Below, piece by piece: positions 59,441 through 64,000 of a stretch of 64,000 nucleotides of DNA; positions within the stretch are counted from its first letter, which is position 1, and each line of letters begins with the position of its first letter. Source of the DNA: an uncultured Faecalibacterium sp. (GTDB taxonomy: Bacteria; Bacillota; Clostridia; Oscillospirales; Ruminococcaceae); assembly GCA_900540455.1 (NCBI GenBank), contig UQGD01000002.1, forward strand, positions 101,917-165,916. The letters run 5' to 3'. Below the pieces are notes generated by a model, which ran no database searches, was not told where the DNA came from, and worked only from the letters and a program-made list of their open reading frames with translations. Position numbers and translations under genes: made by a program.

Positions 59441-59480
59441 AAAGAGACGCAACCCCGCATACACGGGATCGCGTCTCTTT
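59441..59480 (-). terminator. Terminator after rpsB-tsf
   Basis: AAAGAGACGC and GCGTCTCTTT pair, with an inner CCCG/CGGG stem, and a TTTTTT tract on the minus strand, 34 bp beyond the tsf stop. Confidence 0.88.
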
Positions 59481-59513
59481 CAATGGTTCAGCTTTGAGAA
59501 GTCAGGCAGATGC

Positions 59514-60434
59514 TTACTTCATCATGCTGGCGACTTCAGCTGCGAAGTCGTCAGCACGCTTCTCCAGGCCCTCGCCCTTCTGGAAACGAGTGAACTTGAC
59601 GATCTTGATATCGCCGCCCAGCTCCTTAGCAACCTTGGCGGTGTACTGAGCAACGGTCAGGTCGCCGTCCTTAACGAACTCCTGGTCAACCAGGCAAGCT
59701 TCCTTAAAGAACTTCTTGATCTTGCCCTCGATCATCTTCTGCTTTACGTTCTCGGGCTTATTGGCGTTCTTGGGATCGCTGTCCATCTGGACCAGCATGA
59801 TCTCCTTCTCCTTGGCAACGACTTCAGCCGGCACGCTAGCCTCGTCCACATAGCTGGGGTTAGCAGCTGCGACCTGCATAGCGATGTCCTTGCCGTAGGT
59901 GACGAACTCGGGCTTTGCAGCAACCTCATCAGAGGTCTCGAAAGCAACCAGAACGCCGTGGGTGCCGCCGCCGTGCACGTAAGCAGCGCAGGGACCCTCG
60001 TAACGGACAAAACGGCGAACCTTGATGTTCTCCTTGATGACCAGGATCAGCTGCTTCAGAGCCTCGTCCACAGTCTCATTGCCCATCTTGCAGTTCATCA
60101 GAGCCTCAACGTCAGCGGGGTTCTGCTGAATGACGACCTTAGCGGCGTCCTTAACAAAGGCAACGAACTTCTCGTTCTTTGCAACAAAGTCGGTCTCAGC
60201 GTTGACCTCGATCACAGCGCCGACCTTGCACTCGGGGCAGTAATCAGCGTAGACCATGCCCTCAGCAGCCACACGGCCAGCCTTCTTGGCGGCGGTAGCC
60301 AGGCCACGCTCACGCAGCAGCTCGACGGCCTTCTCGAAATCGCCATTGGCGTCGGTCAGAGCCTTCTTGCACTCCATCATGCCGCAGTCGGTCTGCTTAC
60401 GCAGCTCCATAACGTCCTTTGCAGAAATAGCCAT
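59514..60434 (-). CDS. tsf: Elongation factor Ts
   Basis: A 306-residue EF-Ts. ISAKDVMELRKQTDCGMMECKKALTDANGDFEKAVELLRERG at the start is the family signature; EVNAETDFVAKNEKF and the core domain follow. It exchanges GDP for GTP on EF-Tu. It is 54 bp downstream of rpsB. Codon use is strongly biased, as expected for a highly expressed gene. Confidence 0.98.
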   Translation of the reverse strand: MAISAKDVMELRKQTDCGMMECKKALTDANGDFEKAVELLRERGLATAAKKAGRVAAEGMVYADYCPECKVGAVIEVNAETDFVAKNEKFVAFVKDAAKVVIQQNPADVEALMNCKMGNETVDEALKQLILVIKENIKVRRFVRYEGPCAAYVHGGGTHGVLVAFETSDEVAAKPEFVTYGKDIAMQVAAANPSYVDEASVPAEVVAKEKEIMLVQMDSDPKNANKPENVKQKMIEGKIKKFFKEACLVDQEFVKDGDLTVAQYTAKVAKELGGDIKIVKFTRFQKGEGLEKRADDFAAEVASMMK

Positions 60435-60488
60435 TTTTCAATTCTCCCTTACACGTTAGTCACTGTTTGCGATTTACTTTTGGGGAAA

Positions 60489-61211
60489 TCAAGCGTTGGC
60501 AGCTTCCTCAGCGGGAGCAGCCTCCTGGTTGCCCTGCTTGCCCTCCAGGACAGCGTTGGACATAGCGCCAGCGATCAGCTTGACAGCGCGGATAGCGTCG
60601 TCGTTGCCGGGGATGACGTAGTCGATCTCATCGGGGTTGCAGTTGGTATCAACGATAGCCACGATGGGGATGTGCAGCTTGCGGGCCTCAGCCACAGCAA
60701 TGCGCTCCTTGTGGGGGTCAACGATGAACATTGCCTTGGGCAGGGTCTTCATGTTCTTCACGCCGCCCAGGTACTTGTCCAGCTTCTCCATCTCCAGCTC
60801 GAGCTTGGCGACTTCCTTCTTGGGCAGCAGCTCAAAGGTGCCGTTCTCCTGCATCTTAGCCAGCTGCTCCATACGGTCGATACGCTTGCGGATGGTGCGG
60901 AAGTTGGTCAGCATACCACCCAGCCAGCGAGCATTGACATAGTGCATGCCGCAGCGCAGAGCCTCGTCACGGATGGACTCCTGAGCCTGCTTCTTGGTGC
61001 CGACGAACAGGACGTCGCCGCCCTCTGCGGCCACTTCCTTAACGTAGTTGTAAGCCTCGTCCAGCTTCTTCACGGTCTTCTGCAGGTCGATGATATAGAT
61101 GCCGTTGCGCTCAGTGAAGATGAACTTTGCCATCTTGGGGTTCCAACGGCGGGTCTGGTGACCGAAGTGCACACCTGCCTCGAGAAGCTGCTTCATAGAA
61201 ACGACTGCCAT
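60489..61211 (-). CDS. rpsB: 30S ribosomal protein S2
   Basis: A 240-residue S2: MKQLLEAGVHFGHQTRRWNPKMAKFIF, GTKKQAQESIRDEALRCGMHYVNARWLGGMLTN, and the end IPIVAIVDTNCNPDEIDYVIPGNDDAIRAVKL. ATG 61211 follows TTGGAGG. The tail is Glu/Ala rich. First gene of the rpsB-tsf operon. Confidence 0.98.
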   Translation of the reverse strand: MAVVSMKQLLEAGVHFGHQTRRWNPKMAKFIFTERNGIYIIDLQKTVKKLDEAYNYVKEVAAEGGDVLFVGTKKQAQESIRDEALRCGMHYVNARWLGGMLTNFRTIRKRIDRMEQLAKMQENGTFELLPKKEVAKLELEMEKLDKYLGGVKNMKTLPKAMFIVDPHKERIAVAEARKLHIPIVAIVDTNCNPDEIDYVIPGNDDAIRAVKLIAGAMSNAVLEGKQGNQEAAPAEEAANA

Positions 61212-61377
61212 GATAAAAATACCTCCAAAATATTGTTTTGCCTCCGCACACTGCGATCCCTTAATAAGAGAAAGGTGTTTGCCTGCCTCTTTATAACCGC
61301 ATCGGACGGCCAGGGACTGCCCTCCACCCAATATCCGGGCACAAAAGGGCATAGTGATGCGTGTGTAATGCTCTGTA

Positions 61378-61406
61378 ATGATAGCATAAAATGCGGCGCA
61401 TTGCAA
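61378..61406 (-). promoter_or_regulatory. Promoter of rpsB-tsf with a long leader
   Basis: On the minus strand TTGCAA (61401-61406), 17 bp, TATCAT (61378-61383). The leader to rpsB is about 160 nt, long enough to carry an S2 autoregulatory fold; I did not resolve its structure. Confidence 0.7.
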
Positions 61407-61461
61407 GGGTCTTTCGCCTAATTTTACAAAAACAACGTCTGTTTTTCTCTCTTTTGATCAA

Positions 61462-61755
61462 TCAGCTCCCGCTGCGGCCGGTCAGACGCGCCCACAGGCC
61501 GGGACGCGGCTTTTCCGGCAGCGTAATGGCGGTACGCACCAGCATTGCATCCAACCCGATCTTATCGATCTCTGACCAGGGGATGGTGAGAGTCTCGTCC
61601 CGCCCCAGCAGACCGAACAGCCGCGGCCTGCCCAGCAAAAGCAGGCTCTGGATCTGTGCTGTGTTCTCATCGAGTACCAAATCATCCACACGACCCAGGC
61701 AGGCGCCATCCTGCAGCTGTACCACCTCTTTTTCGCATAGTTCACGGAAGGTCAT
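61462..61755 (-). CDS. YlmC/YmxH family PRC-barrel sporulation protein
   Basis: A 97-residue PRC-barrel protein: CEKEVVQLQDGACLGRVDDLVLDENTAQIQSLLLLG, then PRLFGLLGRDETLTIPWSEIDKIGLDAMLVR. This matches YlmC/YmxH, small sporulation-associated proteins of Firmicutes with unknown action. Monocistronic on the minus strand. Confidence 0.82.
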   Translation of the reverse strand: MTFRELCEKEVVQLQDGACLGRVDDLVLDENTAQIQSLLLLGRPRLFGLLGRDETLTIPWSEIDKIGLDAMLVRTAITLPEKPRPGLWARLTGRSGS

Positions 61756-62004
61756 ATTCCCTACTCCCCTTTCTGCTGCCGGGGGCAGCCCGCCCCCTTG
61801 GGGTAATGTATGTACAAAAAAGCTTTGGTATGCACTGCCGTACCCAGCCGCAGCAAAACAGACGCATCTCCGTTTATTATGGTCAGATATTTTCTCGGTG
61901 ATCTTTTCAAAAGATCAGGAAACACAAAAAAAGCTGGTGCTTTCGCCAGCAGATGTGTTATACTGGGAGAAAAGCCCGTGATATAGTATTTTGAGGAAGA
62001 TCTT

Positions 62005-62622
62005 ATGTATAAAAGCATTGTTTTCGATCTGGGTGGAGTCGTATTGGACTTTGATCCCAAGACCTACCTGGTCCACCGTTTGTGCAACGCTGAGACCGAG
62101 GATCTGGTGTATGAGCTGACCTTTGGCAGTGAGGAGTGGGCAAAGCTGGATGCCGGTCTGCTGACCCGGTTTGAGGGCAACCAGCAGATGCTGGCAAAAG
62201 CACGGCAGGTAGGATGTGAGTTTGAGGTGCAGGGTGTCCTGGACGATTGGACCCACATCCTGCGTCCCCGCCGCAAAATGCTGGAACTGATCCGGCGACT
62301 GAAAAACCACGGCTACATGGTCTACTACCTGAGTAATATGCCGACCGATGTATTTCAGCAGTTGATGGCCGGACCCTTGAAAGATGTTTTCGATGGAGGC
62401 GTAGCCTCCTGTGAGGTCCATATCAACAAACCGGACTCCCGCATTTACCAAGCTTTCCTGGACAAGTACCAGCTCAAAGCCAACGAGTGTGTATTTATCG
62501 ATGACCGGAGAGAAAACGTACAGGCAGCTTTTGTCCTTGGCTTTGCCGGTATTCAGATGAAGGACAGTGTGGGTACATTGATCCGCAGCCTCGCCACCTG
62601 CAGTGTCAGTCTGCGGGGTTGA
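62005..62622 (+). CDS. HAD-IA family hydrolase
   Basis: A 205-residue HAD phosphatase. Nucleophile motif IVFDLGGVVLDFD (Asp8 with GG in place of the usual DxD/T, typical of YihX-like members), motif II LSNMP, motif III Lys in INKPDSRIYQ, motif IV CVFIDDRRENV. Substrate unknown; YihX removes phosphate from glucose 1-phosphate in Escherichia coli. Starts behind GAGGAAG, with TATACT at about 61960 as a possible -10. Confidence 0.88.
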   Translation: MYKSIVFDLGGVVLDFDPKTYLVHRLCNAETEDLVYELTFGSEEWAKLDAGLLTRFEGNQQMLAKARQVGCEFEVQGVLDDWTHILRPRRKMLELIRRLKNHGYMVYYLSNMPTDVFQQLMAGPLKDVFDGGVASCEVHINKPDSRIYQAFLDKYQLKANECVFIDDRRENVQAAFVLGFAGIQMKDSVGTLIRSLATCSVSLRG

Positions 62623-62641
62623 CATTCCCTTAGCACATAAG

Positions 62642-62690
62642 AAAAGCCCTCCTGTCTGGCGCAGCAGTGCGCGGGACAGGAGGGCTTTTT
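62642..62690. terminator. Bidirectional terminator
   Basis: AAAAGCCCTCCTGTC and its complement form a 15-bp stem with an 18-nt loop between the convergent HAD and DUF1540 genes. Confidence 0.88.
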
Positions 62691-62708
62691 CACACTATGG
62701 CAGAAAGC

Positions 62709-62867
62709 TTATTTCTTTTCAAAGCTCTGGCAATAGTGCGGGGTCTCCACCTGCTGAGAGGAGCAGGTGGTGCACTCAGTCACCTTGATCTGAGGCAGGT
62801 CGCATTTGCAGCTGCCCACATTGTGGCGGCATTCACAGACGTCACAGGTAACACCCATATTTTCCAT
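62709..62867 (-). CDS. DUF1540 domain cysteine-rich protein
   Basis: A 52-residue protein with seven cysteines: CDVCECRHNVGSCKC, then ITKV-like and CTTCSSQQVETPHYC. This is the DUF1540 layout (CxxC..C..N...C.C), which probably binds zinc. Function unknown, common in Clostridia. ATG 62867 follows AAAGAGG; the longer frame to 62900 has no ribosome site. Confidence 0.85.
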   Translation of the reverse strand: MENMGVTCDVCECRHNVGSCKCDLPQIKVTECTTCSSQQVETPHYCQSFEKK

Positions 62868-62925
62868 TTTAATCACCTCTTTGACAGTAGGATGCTCCAT
62901 TGATGGGCGGTTTATACATCCACCG

Positions 62926-63675
62926 TCAAAAAAGTTTGTTCAGTATCAACAGCAGGCCGTAGATCACCGGCTGATGCAGCAGATAAGCAACCAGCGAATG
63001 GCGGCCCAACCACCCCAGTGCAGGACACACGGAGCGGCGCAGCGGCTCCATCCGATGCCGCCCCAGTGCCCAATGCAGAAACACCCCCGCCCAAAACAAG
63101 AACACCCACGGCAGCAGCGGGAAATAATCGCTGGAATAAAACCCCTTCGGGGCAAAACCGAAATAGGCCGTCAGATAGTTGGCGTAAAGCTGCGACGGCA
63201 AGAAGATCCGCCAAGAGCCAACGCCAAGCCAGCCCTCCCCTGCCGAATAAAACAGCGCAAACAGCCCCATACATACGCCAAAGCCCAGGACCGGCGGCAC
63301 CCGCCGCATAAACGGCTGCAATACGCCGGTAAGCATCATTGCGGTGCCCAATAAAGTCAACACGCCAAACCAAACCGGCTGCTGCGGCATAGCCAATAGT
63401 GTGACCGCCGTGACCGCTGCGCCCGCGCAAAACACAAAAGCGCCCCGCTGCACCGGACGGCGGCCAAAAGGCAGGCAAAACCCAGACAGGAGGATAAAGA
63501 TCCAGCAGCCGGACTGCTGCCATAATCGGCCCAGCCAGCCGGTGTACCACTCGGCTTTTAGCCCATACAAAAACACCAGGTCCCATAACGCATGGTACAC
63601 AAACATATTGAGCAGGTCAAACCCCCGAAGTTCATCCAGGAGAGCATAACGCCCGCCTGTTTTTTCCGTCTGCAT
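62926..63675 (-). CDS. Acyltransferase-like membrane protein (HGSNAT/DUF1624 type)
   Basis: A 249-residue membrane protein with about seven spans. RYALLDELRGFDLLNMFVYHALWDLVF at the start and SGCWIFILLSGFCLPFGRR are typical of the heparan-alpha-glucosaminide N-acetyltransferase catalytic family; GRHSLVAYLLHQPVIYGLLL near the end is shared with OafA-like acyltransferases. ATG 63675 lies 9 bp after AAGGGGG; ATG 63684 is too close to it. Substrate unknown. Confidence 0.82.
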   Translation of the reverse strand: MQTEKTGGRYALLDELRGFDLLNMFVYHALWDLVFLYGLKAEWYTGWLGRLWQQSGCWIFILLSGFCLPFGRRPVQRGAFVFCAGAAVTAVTLLAMPQQPVWFGVLTLLGTAMMLTGVLQPFMRRVPPVLGFGVCMGLFALFYSAGEGWLGVGSWRIFLPSQLYANYLTAYFGFAPKGFYSSDYFPLLPWVFLFWAGVFLHWALGRHRMEPLRRSVCPALGWLGRHSLVAYLLHQPVIYGLLLILNKLF

Positions 63676-63774
63676 CCCGTTCATCCCCCTTTCAATAGTC
63701 CCATACCAGTATAACAACCTACCGAACACGGCGCAAGGCCGACAGCCTCCCCCGGCATGGCATTGCTGCTACAT

Positions 63775-63807
63775 AAAAAGCGGCCCGCGCATTGCTGCGC
63801 GGGCCGC
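63775..63807 (-). terminator. Terminator after rubrerythrin
   Basis: On the minus strand GCGGCCCGCGCA, loop GCAA and TGCGCGGGCCGC form a perfect 12-bp stem followed by TTTTT, 26 bp beyond the stop. Confidence 0.9.
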
Positions 63808-63833
63808 CAAATTGCCCTTTGGTGTCTCCTGAA

Positions 63834-64000
63834 TTAGACTTCGGTGTTGAAGTAACGCTTCAGCAGGCCCTCGAAGCCACGGCCGTGACGAGCCTCATCC
63901 TTAGCCATCTCGTGGACGGTGTCATGGATAGCATCCAGGTTCAGAGCCTTTGCCTTCTTGGCCAGGTCCATCTTGCCGGAGCAAGCACCGCACTCAGCCT
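63834..64000 (-). CDS. Rubrerythrin/NADH peroxidase, C-terminal fragment
   Basis: Only the last 55 codons are in the window; the gene runs off the right edge. The peptide includes AECGACSGKMDLAKKAKALN, IHDTVHEMAKDEARHG and the end GLLKRYFNTEV. The E-x-x-H pair of VHEMAKDEARHG supplies iron ligands of the di-iron site. Rubrerythrins reduce hydrogen peroxide in anaerobes. The cysteines of the fragment may belong to an iron-binding turn. Confidence 0.82.
   Translation of the reverse strand, partial: AECGACSGKMDLAKKAKALNLDAIHDTVHEMAKDEARHGRGFEGLLKRYFNTEV

Larger units (their letters stand above)
58863..59513. other. Gene-free region between ligA and tsf
   Basis: About 650 bp with no convincing gene on either strand. 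A possible ligA promoter (minus-strand TACAAT near 58935, weak -35), a hairpin (58988-59017), a 19-bp palindrome (59141-59159) and the tsf terminator (59441-59480) are the only features I can name. Open frames at 59236-59436 and 59265-59483 overlap the terminator or lack a ribosome site. Confidence 0.65.

Noticed and set aside
59265..59483. 72-codon minus-strand open frame before ligA
   Set aside because: It starts inside the tsf terminator and lacks a ribosome site and any family likeness.
1..64000. CRISPR arrays, rRNA genes, insertion sequences
   Set aside because: No regularly spaced repeats, no rRNA-like stretches and no transposase frames were seen on either strand.

Overview
The window looks like chromosomal DNA from a moderately GC-rich anaerobic Firmicute. 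My inference is the class Clostridia, in the Oscillospiraceae/Ruminococcaceae neighbourhood of Faecalibacterium, Gemmiger and Subdoligranulum. The grounds are an eight-gene spoIIIA locus, other sporulation-type genes (yqfC/yqfD, a YlbJ-like protein, a YlmC/YmxH PRC-barrel protein), Bacillus/Clostridium-type gene order, a tyrS T-box leader and a rubrerythrin-type peroxidase. I saw no prophage, insertion sequence, CRISPR array or rRNA.

Layout. From 0 to 8.8 kb, mostly plus strand: a HAD fragment, an ABC-F ATPase, a Gx-type transporter, lon-ysxC, a methyltransferase, hslO, a GNAT and a Sel1 protein. From 8.8 to 13 kb: yqfC-yqfD (minus), divergent from a YlbJ-like gene, then tRNA-Thr(CGT), a small unknown protein and L-aspartate dehydrogenase. 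From 13.3 to 19.2 kb: phoH-ybeY-era-yqzL-recO-mutS2. From 19.3 to 25.3 kb: a cell-wall amidase, then a Bce-type two-component system and ABC exporter ending in a small membrane protein with its own promoter. From 25.3 to 26.0 kb: a gene-poor stretch holding a nearly perfect 34-bp palindrome with the layout of a Xer/dif site. It is followed by a tyrosine recombinase in an operon with radA. From 28.7 to 33 kb, minus strand: a SpoIIM-like protein, a TIGR04086-type protein, yajC, tgt and queA. From 33.1 to 38 kb, plus strand: a lysine/diaminopimelate cluster (asd, dapA, dapB), a CapA protein and a free-standing aspartate-kinase regulatory ACT protein. From 38 to 62 kb, mostly minus strand: a GNAT, tyrS with T-box, a phosphoesterase, recN-argR-nadK-tlyA-dxs-DUF212-ispA-xseB-xseA-TsaD-like-nusB-Asp23, spoIIIAH to spoIIIAA, ligA, tsf-rpsB and ylmC. 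The right end carries a HAD hydrolase, a DUF1540 protein, an acyltransferase-type membrane protein and the end of a rubrerythrin.

How the genes work together. The 41 to 56 kb block keeps the conserved Firmicute order that links sporulation (SpoIIIA channel), isoprenoid precursor synthesis (dxs, ispA) and DNA repair (recN, xseAB). The 33 to 38 kb cluster would supply lysine and the peptidoglycan diaminopimelate branch. The 20 to 25 kb block is a typical peptide-antibiotic sensing and resistance module.

The strongest candidate for something undescribed is the 25.5 to 27.2 kb pair: a symmetric dif/lox-like site and a Xer recombinase with an acidic C-terminal tail. Genes on both sides point mainly toward it, as expected at a replication terminus. 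Functions were assigned by reading translated sequence and motifs; no database search was run.
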